A stretch of DNA of 64,000 nucleotides from Bifidobacterium margollesii (GTDB lineage: Bacteria > Actinomycetota > Actinomycetes > Actinomycetales > Bifidobacteriaceae). Position 1 is the stretch's first letter. Each line of letters opens with the position of its first letter. A model generated the notes under the pieces. It saw only the letters and a list, made by a program, of their open reading frames with translations, had not been told where the DNA came from and ran no database searches. The stretch is taken from positions 1-64,000 of the forward strand of contig NZ_NMWU01000011.1 in assembly GCF_002860355.1 (NCBI RefSeq). The letters run 5' to 3'. A program made the translations under genes and the position numbers. Below are positions 1 through 11,627 of the stretch, piece after piece.

Positions 1-389
1 CCGAACGTGGAATTAGCTTAATCAAAGCGTCTATTACAGCCATTGACTACGATCTTAAAACAAAAGAACTTATCTCGACAGTTCAGAGAGCTGATGCACT
101 CATGGGAACACGAGGAAATTCAAACCTTCAAGCATCATTTGCACAAGGGCTACAATCCGCCGGTTCCTCTCCAGATGGCAGCGCCATAGGAATGGCCTTC
201 ATGAATATGGCCATGAACGGCATCACTGGCGCAACAACAATTAACACGCAACAGCCTTTGCCTAATCAGCCCACGGAGCCCATTGAAAGTCCTTATGAAA
301 AACTTGAACAGCTTAAGAAGCTTGTCGATAAAGGCATCCTCAGCAAAGAAGAATTTGATTTAGCTAAAAAGAAAATACTGGGAATATAA
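1..389 (+). CDS. SPFH/SHOCT-domain protein, 3' end only
   Basis: The reading frame is open from base 3 of the window, so the gene begins upstream and the ATG at 102 is internal. The visible part has a helical, Ala/Gln-rich stretch, a Gly/Ala/Met-rich low-complexity linker and a C-terminal SHOCT module (about 30 residues, ending in KEEFDLAKKKILGI). SHOCT modules are short oligomerisation or binding tails, and this arrangement is usual for bacterial SPFH proteins of the virion-core/YdjI type, which associate with membranes. The SPFH assignment is an inference because that domain lies outside the window. A hairpin terminator follows directly. Base composition is more AT-rich than that of the neighbouring copper genes. 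Confidence 0.6.
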   Translation, partial: ERGISLIKASITAIDYDLKTKELISTVQRADALMGTRGNSNLQASFAQGLQSAGSSPDGSAIGMAFMNMAMNGITGATTINTQQPLPNQPTEPIESPYEKLEQLKKLVDKGILSKEEFDLAKKKILGI

Positions 390-400
390 CTAGTAACAGG

Positions 401-430
401 CTGAGAGGCAAAGAGCCTCTCAGTTCAGTT
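401..430 (+). terminator. Hairpin terminator after the SPFH/SHOCT gene
   Basis: A perfect 9-bp stem (CTGAGAGGC at 401-409, GCCTCTCAG at 415-423) with a 5-nt loop is followed by a T-rich stretch. It lies 12 bases after the stop codon. Confidence 0.75.
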
Positions 431-531
431 TAGAGATATTCTAAACAATACGAAGGCCGAGTGCCCTCGAACTCGTCACAATCACGCTCGGTTTAGGGAC
501 ACTGCGACCATCACTTCACGCCACTTACCGC

Positions 532-3435
<2,904 letters not shown>

Positions 3436-3465
3436 GGCCCCTCCTTGCTTGACTGCATCTCACCA

Positions 3466-3484
3466 TATACCCCATAGGGGTATA
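3466..3484. promoter_or_regulatory. CsoR-type copper operator
   Basis: A perfect inverted repeat with arms TATACCCC (3466-3473) and GGGGTATA (3477-3484) around ATA. The pattern of C-run and G-run arms ending in TATA matches known CsoR operators. It sits 31 bp upstream of the ATPase start and about 135 bp upstream of csoR, so one site could control both divergent promoters: CsoR bound when copper is low, released by Cu(I). Confidence 0.8.
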
Positions 3485-3619
3485 CTTTCAAGTGTCGGAT
3501 TCGAGGATTTCTCCCACGGAAAACAACACGTCGCACGTCGCCGGACACGCATTGACGCAATCCACGAACGTGTTCGGAGCAACGAAACCGCAACGCCTGA
3601 AAACGGAAAGGACACGGCC

Positions 3620-4051
3620 ATGTCGAAGGACAACGAAGGAAACGGCAGGAACTCAGCAGGAAATCCAAGCATAGCGACCTGCGCGTGCGGAGGCAGCCGG
3701 AACGAGGCTCACGACGAATCGCAATCGCAGGGAGGCACTCACGACGAATGTGCACACGACGAACGCACGCACAATGGGTATCTGGAGGACCAGAAAAAGG
3801 TCATCACCCGACTCAGCCGCATCGAGGGTCAGATCCGCGGAATCAAGCAAATGGCCCAGAACGGCGAATACTGCATCGACATCCTCACGCAGATCTCAGC
3901 AGCCAACAGCGCACTGAAATCGGTGGCTTTGCTGCTGCTGGACGATCACCTCAACCATTGCATTCGACAGGCCGCGGCCGAAGGCGGGGATGTGGCCGAC
4001 GAGAAACTGGACGAGGCCAGCGCGGCAATCGCCAGGCTCGTGCGCTCCTAG
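3620..4051 (+). CDS. csoR: CsoR-family copper-sensing repressor
   Basis: 143 aa from the ATG at 3620, which has an upstream AAAGGA; the open frame runs further upstream but without a comparable SD. The C-terminal ~90 residues form the all-helical CsoR/RcnR fold: DQKKVITRLSRIEGQIRGI is the basic DNA-contact region, followed by YCIDILTQI and LLDDHLNHC. The Cys of YCID, the His of DDH and the Cys of NHC reproduce the Cys-His-Cys Cu(I) ligand set of CsoR rather than the RcnR nickel/cobalt set. Unusually, about 55 residues precede the fold, including CACGG and a His/Cys/Glu/Asp-rich segment (HDECAHDERTH) that could add a metal site. Divergent from copA, the probable target, with the operator between them. 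Confidence 0.9.
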   Translation: MSKDNEGNGRNSAGNPSIATCACGGSRNEAHDESQSQGGTHDECAHDERTHNGYLEDQKKVITRLSRIEGQIRGIKQMAQNGEYCIDILTQISAANSALKSVALLLLDDHLNHCIRQAAAEGGDVADEKLDEASAAIARLVRS

Positions 4052-4402
4052 GACTCGAGGATTCACCGGCAGGGCTCACAACGACTTAGCGCCTCCGCCA
4101 AGGCCAGTGCGCGAAGCATGCCGCTCCGCAAACCCCCATCGTCCCGAATTCAACCGAATCAGCGGACTTCGAAAGCACAAAACAAATAGGAAACAGAATC
4201 GCACAAAGCATGCACAAAATCAAACAACCGTAAACACCGCCGTTCCCATCAAAAAGAGGAAAGGGGAAACGGTCGGATCCCAACAAAAAAGCCGGGTGTC
4301 AAACATCTTCGGACGTTTGACACCCGGCCGTAACGGCATTCATCAACCGCAGGCCGCTCTCCCCCGATCAACGCCGATCAGGGAAGGCCCCACGGTTCAG
4401 GA
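4052..4402. other. Intergenic region, convergent gene ends
   Basis: No credible gene. Bases 4150-4260 are A-rich. The only clear element is the hairpin terminator at 4285-4328 for the minus-strand gene that ends at 4403. No terminator-like hairpin was seen for csoR. Confidence 0.6.
4285..4328 (-). terminator. Rho-independent terminator for the 138-aa protein gene
   Basis: A perfect 14-bp stem (GCCGGGTGTCAAAC at 4291-4304 with its complement at 4315-4328) and a 10-nt loop. On the minus strand it is followed by six T (A-run at 4285-4290), so it terminates the minus-strand gene. Confidence 0.9.
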
Positions 4403-4819
4403 TCACCAGTGGTTGGCGCCGGGGCCTTCGAACTTCACGTTGAAGCCGCGCTCGTAGTGAAGGAACATGTTGGCACCGTAACGATCGACATCACGGTGAG
4501 TGAACAGCATACGGATCGCGAATGCGGTCTGCACGTCATCCGGCAGAGCGCGGAACGCCTTGTAGGCATCCCAGCCGTCCTCAGCCACAGCCTGATCGGA
4601 AACGAAGGCGTAGCCGTAGCCATCCTCGTTCACGTAGCCCAGGAAGGGCAGGTCCCAGGCGTCATGCTCGGTCAGCGCGGCCTTGTAGTCCTCAACCTTG
4701 GAAAGCGCTTCTTCCGAGATGCCAAAGCTGCGGGCCACCTCGTTGGCCGCTGCGGTCTTACGATCGGCGTAAGCGCCGTAAAGCGACGTATCGACGGTAA
4801 TCTGCTTGTTTTCCGCCAT
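4403..4819 (-). CDS. Conserved-looking small soluble protein of unknown function
   Basis: 138 aa, acidic, no cysteine, no signal peptide or TM segment. I do not recognise a family. The start is well supported: GGAAGGA lies 6 nt before the ATG. Codon use is like the neighbours. Many aromatic residues are present (LYGAY, WDLPFLGYV, YGYAFV, MFLHYERGF), with a C-terminal GPGANHW. It has its own strong terminator and an AT-rich upstream region shared with the divergent glgE, so it is probably a monocistronic, well-expressed gene. Confidence 0.75.
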   Translation of the reverse strand: MAENKQITVDTSLYGAYADRKTAAANEVARSFGISEEALSKVEDYKAALTEHDAWDLPFLGYVNEDGYGYAFVSDQAVAEDGWDAYKAFRALPDDVQTAFAIRMLFTHRDVDRYGANMFLHYERGFNVKFEGPGANHW

Positions 4820-5203
4820 AATTATCCTTCCCCCGCATGTTCACCACTGAAGACCATGCGTTTGTTTCATATCTGTGAACCATAACATAAAAATGTCACA
4901 TTTCACATGACTGAGTTATTCGCAATCCGCGTCTCACGAACTGCACATAGAACACCATACCCCAATTTTTCAGGCAAAAAATGTGAGTTCATTCGGTTTT
5001 TACAGCGAATTATTGCTTTTGTCACAAAGCTACCAACAGTGGTTATTTAGAACAATCAAAATGTTTGATTTTTGTTATATTTCGTTATGGAAACGCTATC
5101 AGAACACCAAAACCGAACTTTTAATCAGACACTCACGGCGTGTCGTCACATACCGGCGGAACCGCAGGAACCTGTGTAACCACTTCCCCCTACAATGGGC
5201 GGT
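4820..5203. promoter_or_regulatory. AT-rich divergent promoter region
   Basis: This 384-bp spacer separates the divergent 138-aa protein gene and glgE. It is much richer in A+T than the genes, especially 4860-5120. It contains the short inverted repeat AAATGT/ACATTT near 4892-4905. Promoters for both genes should lie here, but I cannot place -35/-10 boxes with confidence. Confidence 0.5.
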
Positions 5204-7507
5204 ATGACTGAAATCAGCAGTAACCAAGTCACGAAATCTCCATCCACCACCACTTCCGTCGAACAGGGGACGCACACACGGAAGACCACTGGTGATAGCG
5301 CCGCCACGAAGACTCCTACCGCCCGAAAGACATCCTCCAAAGCCACGCGGGGAACCGGAAGGAAGACCACACGGCGCACAGCCCGGAAAACCACCGCGCA
5401 GCCCACCCAGACAACAGTAAAAGGCATGACCATGTCGGCACCGGCGCCGAGCATTCCGGTCAGCGAGCCAGACCAGTTCGGTCGCATCAACGTTCTCGAC
5501 ATCACCCCCAACGCCGAAGGCGGCGTATTCCCCGCACGAGTAGAGCTCGGCGAACAGTTCCACATCACCGCCGAGGTATTCATCGAAGGCCGCACCAAGG
5601 TGGGCGCCACCGCCGTACTGCGCACCGCACGCGGCAAGATCATGCAGACCCGACCGATGGTGTGCACCAACCCCGGCCTCGACCGCTGGGAAGTGGACAT
5701 GCAGGCCGGCGAGCACTCCGACGCCAAGCCCTGGGAGCCTGAGTTCGCCGAGATCAAGCGACAGCTCGGCCGCTGGAAGGTGACCGTCGAAGGCTGGGAA
5801 GACAGCTACGCCACCTGGCTGCACGACGCCACCATCAAGGTGAGCGTGCGCGACAGCGACGTCGAGAACGCCCTCGACGAAGGCGCCGAACTGCTGCTGC
5901 GCTGGGCCAAGACCCGCGACGCCGGCCTGAACGCCGAACAGCGGAAACTGCTGCGCGACGCCGCCGAACAGGTGCTCAACAAGGAACTCGACATCGCCGA
6001 TCGTCTGGCCGCGGCCGACACCGAGGAAATCCATGCGCTGCACGACACCAACCCGCTGCGCGACGGCATCAGCGCCGGTCGCCCGGTGAACCTGCTGGTG
6101 CAGCGCCCGAAGTCCTCGTTCGCCGCATGGTACCAGTTCTTCCCCCGCTCCGAAGGCGCCTACGTGGACGAGAACGGCAAGATCGTGCAGGGCACGCTCA
6201 AGACCTCGATCTCCGGCCTGGAGCGAGCGAAGGCCGAAGGCTTCGACATCGTCTACCTGCCCCCGATCTTCCCCATCGGCGTCACCAACCGCAAGGGCCG
6301 CAACAACACGCTGGTGGCCGGCCCCGACGATCCGGGCTCCCCGTTCGGCATCGGCAGCGAGCTCGGCGGACACGACACCGTCGATCCGCTGCTCGGCACC
6401 ATGGACGACTTCAAGGCCCTGTGCGCCAAGGCACACGAGCTCGGACTGGAGATCGCCCTCGACTTCGCACTGCAGTGCTCGCCCGACCATCCGTGGGTCA
6501 AGGAGCACCCGAACTGGTTCCGCCACAAGCCCGACGGCACCATCGCCTTCGCGGAGAACCCGCCGAAGAAGTATCAGGACATCTACCCCATCGACTTCAA
6601 CGCCGACATGGAAGGCATCGAAAAGGAAGTCGAGCGCCTGATGGACCTGTGGATCGACGCCGGGGTCACGATCTTCCGCGTGGACAACCCGCACACCAAG
6701 CCGGTTCGCTTCTGGCAGGACGTGATCGGCGCCGTGACCAGGAAGCACCCGGAGATCCTGTTCCTCGCCGAGGCCTTCACCCGCCCGGGCATGATGCGCG
6801 CGCTGAGCTACGCCGGATTCACCCACTCCCACTGCTACTTCCCGTGGCGCAACACCAAGGAGGAGCTGGAGGAGTACCTCAACACCACCAACTGCGACAA
6901 CGGCTACTACCAGCACAACACGTTCTGGCCCACCACGCCCGACATCCTCACCGCCTACGTGCGAGACAACGGCATCGCCGGCCACGCCGTCCGCGCCGTG
7001 CTGGCCGCCATGGGCTCGCCGAACTGGGGCATCTACAACGGCTACGAGCTGATCGAGAACCGTCAGCGCCCCGGCTTCGAGGAGCAGATCGACAACGAGA
7101 AGTACGAGATCAAGGTGCGTGACTGGGCGAAGGCCGACGAGTACGGCATCGCCGAGATCCTCACCAGCCTCAACCGCATCCGCCACGCCCACCCCGCCAC
7201 GCACAGCTACCACAACCTCACCGTGATCGGCAGCGACGACGAGAACATCCTCGCGTTCGTACGCCATACGCCAGCCGAGTTCACCGGCACCGGCAAGCCG
7301 GACACGCTGATCGTGGTGGTGAACCTCGACGGTCACAACGCGCATCAGTCCATGGTGCATCTTGAGCTGAGCGACTTCGGCATCGAAGGCGACTCGGTGG
7401 ACGTGCACGACGAGCTCACCGGCCGCGATTTCACCTGGAGCTGGGACAACTACGTCTCCCTCGCCCCGTGGGCCGACGTCGCGCATGTGCTCAGCGTGAA
7501 GTACTGA
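5204..7507 (+). CDS. glgE: Alpha-1,4-glucan:maltose-1-phosphate maltosyltransferase (GH13_3)
   Basis: Transfers maltosyl units from alpha-maltose 1-phosphate to the non-reducing ends of alpha-1,4-glucans. N-terminal beta-sandwich domain (NVLDITPNAEGG, ARVELGEQFHITAEVFIEG), then the (beta/alpha)8 catalytic domain: LPPIFPIGVTNRKGRNN, the nucleophile region FRVDNPHTKP (Asp codon at 6683), acid/base Glu in LFLAEAFTRP, and SPNWGIYNGYEL. From the ATG at 5204 it is 767 aa; family members are usually about 660-700 aa. The extra ~75 residues are Thr/Lys/Arg-rich, and a second ATG at 5426, preceded by AAAAGG, would give 693 aa, so the start is uncertain. No treS, pep2 or glgB lies nearby. Confidence 0.9.
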   Translation: MTEISSNQVTKSPSTTTSVEQGTHTRKTTGDSAATKTPTARKTSSKATRGTGRKTTRRTARKTTAQPTQTTVKGMTMSAPAPSIPVSEPDQFGRINVLDITPNAEGGVFPARVELGEQFHITAEVFIEGRTKVGATAVLRTARGKIMQTRPMVCTNPGLDRWEVDMQAGEHSDAKPWEPEFAEIKRQLGRWKVTVEGWEDSYATWLHDATIKVSVRDSDVENALDEGAELLLRWAKTRDAGLNAEQRKLLRDAAEQVLNKELDIADRLAAADTEEIHALHDTNPLRDGISAGRPVNLLVQRPKSSFAAWYQFFPRSEGAYVDENGKIVQGTLKTSISGLERAKAEGFDIVYLPPIFPIGVTNRKGRNNTLVAGPDDPGSPFGIGSELGGHDTVDPLLGTMDDFKALCAKAHELGLEIALDFALQCSPDHPWVKEHPNWFRHKPDGTIAFAENPPKKYQDIYPIDFNADMEGIEKEVERLMDLWIDAGVTIFRVDNPHTKPVRFWQDVIGAVTRKHPEILFLAEAFTRPGMMRALSYAGFTHSHCYFPWRNTKEELEEYLNTTNCDNGYYQHNTFWPTTPDILTAYVRDNGIAGHAVRAVLAAMGSPNWGIYNGYELIENRQRPGFEEQIDNEKYEIKVRDWAKADEYGIAEILTSLNRIRHAHPATHSYHNLTVIGSDDENILAFVRHTPAEFTGTGKPDTLIVVVNLDGHNAHQSMVHLELSDFGIEGDSVDVHDELTGRDFTWSWDNYVSLAPWADVAHVLSVKY

Positions 7508-7621
7508 TCGCAGCCCGACCGCAACCAATCGGCCAATTGCCAACCCGACGCAGACAAGTGGCCGGGGATTGAGTATTGTTGGTTGCGGCAATACTAATGT
7601 CAACTCACAAAGGAGACAGAC

Positions 7622-8116
7622 ATGGCAGAGACGTTCGACGTGGTCGTTGAGATTCCCCGCGGCTCCAAGAACAAGTACGAAGTGGATCACGAGACCGGCA
7701 GGATCAAGCTGGATCGCATTCTCTTCACCTCGATGCAGTACCCGGATGACTACGGCTACATCGACGGCACCCTGGGTGAGGACGGCGATCCGCTCGACGC
7801 TCTGGTGATGATCCCGAACTCGGTGTTCCCCGGCTGCATCGTGGAGTGCCGCGCCGTCGGCCTGTACCACATGGAGGACGAGGCCGGTGGAGACGACAAG
7901 GTGCTGTGCGTGCCCGCCGACGTCCGCTTCGACAACATCAAGGACATCGACGACGTGTCGGAGTACCACAAGGCCGAAATCAAGCACTTCTTCGAGCAGT
8001 ACAAGGCTCTGGAGCCCGGCAAGGAAGTCAAGCCCGGCGACTTCTGGACCGGCGTCGCCGAAGCCGAGAAGGAGATCGTGGCGGCCCGCAAGCGTCTCGC
8101 CGACTCCGAGAAGTGA
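7622..8116 (+). CDS. ppa: Inorganic pyrophosphatase, family I
   Basis: 164 aa, soluble and cytoplasmic. Hydrolyses PPi to two phosphates, driving biosynthetic reactions such as aminoacylation and nucleotide polymerisation. Strong SD (AAAGGAGACAGAC before ATG). Family I marks: [19 protein letters not shown] near the N-terminus, [23 protein letters not shown] with the metal-binding Asp cluster, and [13 protein letters not shown]. Length is typical of bacterial hexameric enzymes. Single-gene unit with a good terminator at 8146-8181. Confidence 0.97.
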   Translation: MAETFDVVVEIPRGSKNKYEVDHETGRIKLDRILFTSMQYPDDYGYIDGTLGEDGDPLDALVMIPNSVFPGCIVECRAVGLYHMEDEAGGDDKVLCVPADVRFDNIKDIDDVSEYHKAEIKHFFEQYKALEPGKEVKPGDFWTGVAEAEKEIVAARKRLADSEK

Positions 8117-8145
8117 TCGATCGGGAATCGACCGACCGAACGTAG

Positions 8146-8181
8146 AAAACGCCCGCCGCGCCATGTGCCGGTGGGCGTTTT
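8146..8181 (+). terminator. Terminator after ppa
   Basis: Inverted repeat AAAACGCCC...GGGCGTTTT (8146-8154 with 8173-8181) around a GC-rich inner region; ends in a T-run 30 bases after the ppa stop. Confidence 0.88.
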
Positions 8182-8214
8182 GCATACCCCAGTGCCTATG
8201 TATGCCCCATTGCC

Positions 8215-8351
8215 TAGAATCATTCGAGTACCTAGGCGTAGGCGGTGATTTGGAAACCGTCGAGGCCCATCCTCGTGGGATTTCAAGCCGGTTCGGGTTT
8301 CACCGGCAACGATCCGCACGGCCGAGAACGATGTTCAGGCGGCAAACGGGG
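8215..8351 (+). promoter_or_regulatory. Structured 5' leader of mntP, possible metal-responsive element
   Basis: Between the ppa terminator and mntP are about 135 bases with several potential stems, for example CGAGG/CCTCG (8261-8275) and GCCGGT/ACCGGC (8287-8307). mntP genes in many bacteria carry the yybP-ykoY manganese riboswitch, so a leader RNA is plausible. I did not find the highly conserved GGGGAGUAG-type loop, so I do not call that class. Confidence 0.3.
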
Positions 8352-8360
8352 ATGAACCTA

Positions 8361-8942
8361 ATGCACCCCATTCACATGTTCGTCGCAGTTCTGCTCATCT
8401 CCGTATCCGTCGCCATGGACGCCTTCGCCGTATCGATCGGCAAAGGCCTCACCGTTTCCAGGATCCGACCGGTGGATGCCGTCAAATCCGCATTGTGGTT
8501 CGGAGGATTCCAGGCACTGTTCCCCCTGCTCGGCTATTTCGCGGCGTCCACGTTCAGCAAATATGTGGTCGCGGTCGATCACTGGATCATCTTCGGGCTG
8601 CTCGCCTTCATCGGCGGCAACATGATCCGCGAAGCCTTCGAGGAGGAAGAGGAGAACGCCAGGGAGACCGCCCAGTTCGACTGGAAGCATATGCTGCCGC
8701 TGGCCGTGGCGTGCAGCATCGACGCCTTCGCCGTCGGCGTGAGTTTCGCGTTCATGAAGATCAACATCATCATCTCGGTGATCTGCATCGGCGTGGTCAC
8801 CGGCGCATTTTCGGCGGCTGGCCTGTACATCGGTAGGATCTTCGGATCCCGATGGCAGATGCCGGCTCAGATCGCCGGCGGCATCGTGCTGATCGCCATC
8901 GGCGTGAAGGTGCTGCTGGAGCATCTCGGCCTGCTGCCGTAG
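8361..8942 (+). CDS. mntP: MntP-family manganese efflux pump
   Basis: 193 aa, six predicted TM helices. Exports Mn(II) across the cytoplasmic membrane. The two-fold repeat of the family is clear: SVAMDAFAVSIGKGL in the first half and ACSIDAFAVGVSFAF in the second, each with the membrane Asp expected to bind metal. Start chosen at 8361 because GGGG at 8348-8351 gives a normal 9-nt spacing; the in-frame ATG at 8352 would leave no spacing. The acidic cytoplasmic loop EEEEENARET lies between the halves. Preceded by a potentially structured leader. Confidence 0.93.
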   Translation: MHPIHMFVAVLLISVSVAMDAFAVSIGKGLTVSRIRPVDAVKSALWFGGFQALFPLLGYFAASTFSKYVVAVDHWIIFGLLAFIGGNMIREAFEEEEENARETAQFDWKHMLPLAVACSIDAFAVGVSFAFMKINIIISVICIGVVTGAFSAAGLYIGRIFGSRWQMPAQIAGGIVLIAIGVKVLLEHLGLLP

Positions 8943-8988
8943 CGCAGAACACCCAGCCGCACGGCCGAAGACTAGGCCAGCGCGAAGA

Positions 8989-9732
8989 CTACAGCGCGAC
9001 ATGCACGATGAACGCGGCCACGAACACGCAGTATCCGGACATCAGCACCGGCACCATACCCATGCCCATCCATGAGAACGGCAGCTTATGCGGCTTGTGG
9101 CTCCACCACGTCACGGAAACGGCGGCGAGAGCCGCCAGCACGACGACCAATACGGCGATCACGGTGGTCACCAGCCATGCCGGCGCGGCCTCGTCACGAA
9201 GATCATCGACCAGCGACGGCAGAAACATCCAGCACACTGCACCCAGTGTGGCAAGGGACGCCATGATCCCCACCGACAGCGAACGGATCAGATGGGAACG
9301 ATTGCGTCGCATCATCTGCCGCAGGAACGAGACGAACACCAGAATCCAGAACCACACCACCAGGAAGACCGCCCAGCGGGTGAACGTCGCATCGACATAG
9401 AACTCACCAGAAGCCAGAAAGGCGAATCCGGCCAGGAAGGTGACCGAGGCGAACACCCGGGCGAACACCGATTCGCGAGCCTCCCCTTCGAACGGCCATC
9501 CGACCAGCATCACCATGCTGCCGCTGAGCAGCAGGAAACCCAGACCGATCAGACCGGCGGCGGTATGCGACCCCAGCGTCATCACCGCGAACAGCAGCAC
9601 CGCATAGGACGCGACCTGCGTGGCCACCACGGAGAAGCCGCTATGCTTGGTCATCCCTCGTTTGAGCCATTCCTGCTCTCCCCCGCGGGGCTGCGGCTGC
9701 GGGTTCTTCTGCCAGCTTCTGAGCTTTGCCAT
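8989..9732 (-). CDS. Polytopic membrane protein of unknown function
   Basis: 247 aa from the ATG at 9732, which has AGGAG 6 nt upstream; the frame runs 9 codons further without a better SD. A basic, Gln/Pro-rich cytoplasmic N-terminus (KNPQPQPRGGEQEWLKRG) precedes about seven hydrophobic segments. No catalytic motif or transporter signature was recognised. Convergent with mntP (47 bp between stops) and divergent from the GlnR-like gene. Probably a lineage-specific conserved protein; function unknown. Confidence 0.75.
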   Translation of the reverse strand: MAKLRSWQKNPQPQPRGGEQEWLKRGMTKHSGFSVVATQVASYAVLLFAVMTLGSHTAAGLIGLGFLLLSGSMVMLVGWPFEGEARESVFARVFASVTFLAGFAFLASGEFYVDATFTRWAVFLVVWFWILVFVSFLRQMMRRNRSHLIRSLSVGIMASLATLGAVCWMFLPSLVDDLRDEAAPAWLVTTVIAVLVVVLAALAAVSVTWWSHKPHKLPFSWMGMGMVPVLMSGYCVFVAAFIVHVAL

Positions 9733-10003
9733 GCCATCTCCTGCATCGTCATCGGTCAAGGTCTCAGTATACGGCCATGCGGCTCCATCCCGATCGCCAC
9801 CGACCCGAACCAGGTGACCGTTGGCTCACGATTCGGATACATTTGCGCGGAAACGATCAAAACGTCCAGAATCGTATTTAATAATGAGTGGAAACCACAT
9901 GAATGCAATGTAACGAACAGTAGCCAATGCGACGACACACAGCGTAGGTACAATGGTGCAGTCGCTTGACGGAGGGCCGAAAAGCACAATCAAGGGGAGA
10001 GCA

Positions 10004-10786
10004 GTGACAGATTTAACATTGATGACCTCAGCGGACGATCCCGCCTCCGTACTGCCCTCTCTCGCACTGCTTTCCCATCGCGTCCGCGTGCTTCCGATGG
10101 ATGCGGCGTCGCTGGTCAAGATGCCGGAGAACACCATCCTGTTCCTTGATGCCCGCGACGATCTCGCCACCGCGAAAACGCTGTGCCGGCTCATCCACGC
10201 CTCCGGTCTTTCCATGCCGATCGTGCTGATCCTCACCGAAGGCGGATTCACCGTCGTCACCTCGCAGTGGGGCATCTCCGACGTGGTGGTGGCCAGCGCC
10301 AGTCCCGCCGAGGTCGAGGCCCGCCTGCGTCTGGTCTCCGAACGCGGCAACTCCTTCGCCGCCTCCGGTTCCGCCTCGGGCGCGAACGAACAGACCCAGG
10401 AAGGGCAGATCCGCTCCGGCGAACTGGTGGTCGACACGAACGGATACACAGCCAGTCTGCGCGGTCATCCGATCGATCTGGCCTACAAGGAATTCGAACT
10501 GCTCAAATATCTGGTGCAGCACCCCGGCCGCGTGTTCACCCGCGCCCAGCTGCTGCAGGAGGTGTGGGGCTACGACTACTACGGCGGCACCCGCACCGTC
10601 GACGTGCATATCCGTCGTCTGCGTGCCAAACTCGGCGGCGAATACGAGCATCTGATCGGCACCGTGCGCAACGTCGGATACCGTTTCGATCCGCCTGAAG
10701 AGGAAGCGGCCGACGATAAGGCCAAGGCCAGCGCGGCGTCCAACAGACCGCTCCCGCCTGATTCCGACGGGTCGCGCGCAGACTGA
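10004..10786 (+). CDS. glnR: GlnR-like orphan OmpR/PhoB-family transcriptional regulator
   Basis: 260 aa. GTG start at 10004, behind AAGGGGAG; the ATG at 9953 has no comparable SD. N-terminal atypical receiver domain (about 1-120): LTLMTSADDPASVLPSLALL, ILFLDARDDLATAKTLCRL and VLILTEGGF...WGISDVV resemble actinobacterial GlnR, where the usual phosphorylation chemistry is degenerate. C-terminal winged helix (about 150-240): LAYKEFELLKYLVQHPGRVFTR, WGYDYYGGTRTVDVHIRRLR and VGYRFDPP. The C-terminal tail is disordered and charged. No sensor kinase is adjacent, as expected for GlnR, which controls nitrogen and other metabolism in actinomycetes. The identification is by motif resemblance; targets are not shown by the window. 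Confidence 0.75.
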   Translation: MTDLTLMTSADDPASVLPSLALLSHRVRVLPMDAASLVKMPENTILFLDARDDLATAKTLCRLIHASGLSMPIVLILTEGGFTVVTSQWGISDVVVASASPAEVEARLRLVSERGNSFAASGSASGANEQTQEGQIRSGELVVDTNGYTASLRGHPIDLAYKEFELLKYLVQHPGRVFTRAQLLQEVWGYDYYGGTRTVDVHIRRLRAKLGGEYEHLIGTVRNVGYRFDPPEEEAADDKAKASAASNRPLPPDSDGSRAD

Positions 10787-10824
10787 TCGTCCATCGACCG
10801 CATCCGCCGAACTGATCATCCATC

Positions 10825-11493
10825 ATGCCCCGGGAAACGAAAACCGACCGTCTGGCCCGCATGCACGAGGAGTATCGCATACTGTGCGAGGAGATTCCCA
10901 CACCCGAATGCGCCCTGCACTTCTCATCGCCGTTCGAATTGCTGGTCGCCACGATTCTCAGTGCCCAGACCACCGACAGGCGGGTCAACACCGTCACCCC
11001 CGAACTGTTCGCCTCCTACCCCACCCCGGAGGATTATGCGGCGGCGAATCCTGAAGACGTGGAGCGGATCATCCGACCGCTGGGCTTCTACCGGTCGAAA
11101 GCCAGGCATCTGATCGGACTCGGACGGGAACTGGCGAACCGGTTCGATTCCCAGGTGCCCGATTCCATGGATCAGCTGGTCACGCTGCCCGGCGTGGGCC
11201 GTAAAACCGCGAACGTGGTGCTCGGCAACGCCTTCGGCATCCCGGGGTTCCCCGTCGACACGCATGTCATGCGCGTGACCGGCCGTCTGCATTGGAGAAC
11301 CGACTGGCGGTCGAACAAGCCGGATCCGGTGCACATCGAACGGGAGATCTGTGCATGCTTCCCGCCCGAACAGTGGACGAACCTTTCCCATCGGCTGATC
11401 CTGTTCGGCCGGTCCACCTGTCATGCCCGCGGACCGGTGTGCGGCGACTGCCCGCTGGCCGCCACCTGCCCGAGCGCCGGACTGTTCAGATAA
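10825..11493 (+). CDS. nth: Endonuclease III (DNA glycosylase/AP lyase)
   Basis: 222 aa. Removes oxidised pyrimidines in base-excision repair. Helix-hairpin-helix LPGVGRKTANVVLGN contains the catalytic Lys; VDTHVMRV contains the catalytic Asp. C-terminal 4Fe-4S loop: CHARGPVCGDCPLAATC. Begins 38 bp after the GlnR-like gene on the same strand and may be co-transcribed with it. ATG at 10825; the SD is weak. Confidence 0.95.
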   Translation: MPRETKTDRLARMHEEYRILCEEIPTPECALHFSSPFELLVATILSAQTTDRRVNTVTPELFASYPTPEDYAAANPEDVERIIRPLGFYRSKARHLIGLGRELANRFDSQVPDSMDQLVTLPGVGRKTANVVLGNAFGIPGFPVDTHVMRVTGRLHWRTDWRSNKPDPVHIEREICACFPPEQWTNLSHRLILFGRSTCHARGPVCGDCPLAATCPSAGLFR

Positions 11494-11627
11494 CCGACGG
11501 TCGGGCCGATTCGGCCCGCCAGACCATTCGATAAGCCAGACTGTTCAGCCGGCCTCCGTTCGGCCATCCTCCACTCCACCGGCCACCGTTCAGCCGCTCG
11601 GCCAGTCATCCGTATAGAGTCGCAATC

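Noticed and set aside
5099-8185. 1028-aa open frame on the minus strand
   Set aside because: Shadow of glgE and ppa: antisense frame in GC-rich coding DNA, with Val/Gly/Leu/His/Arg-rich composition and no domain; plus-strand genes have full motif support.
8182-8351. yybP-ykoY manganese riboswitch
   Set aside because: The expected conserved GGGGAGUAG-like loop is not present; kept only as an unclassified leader.
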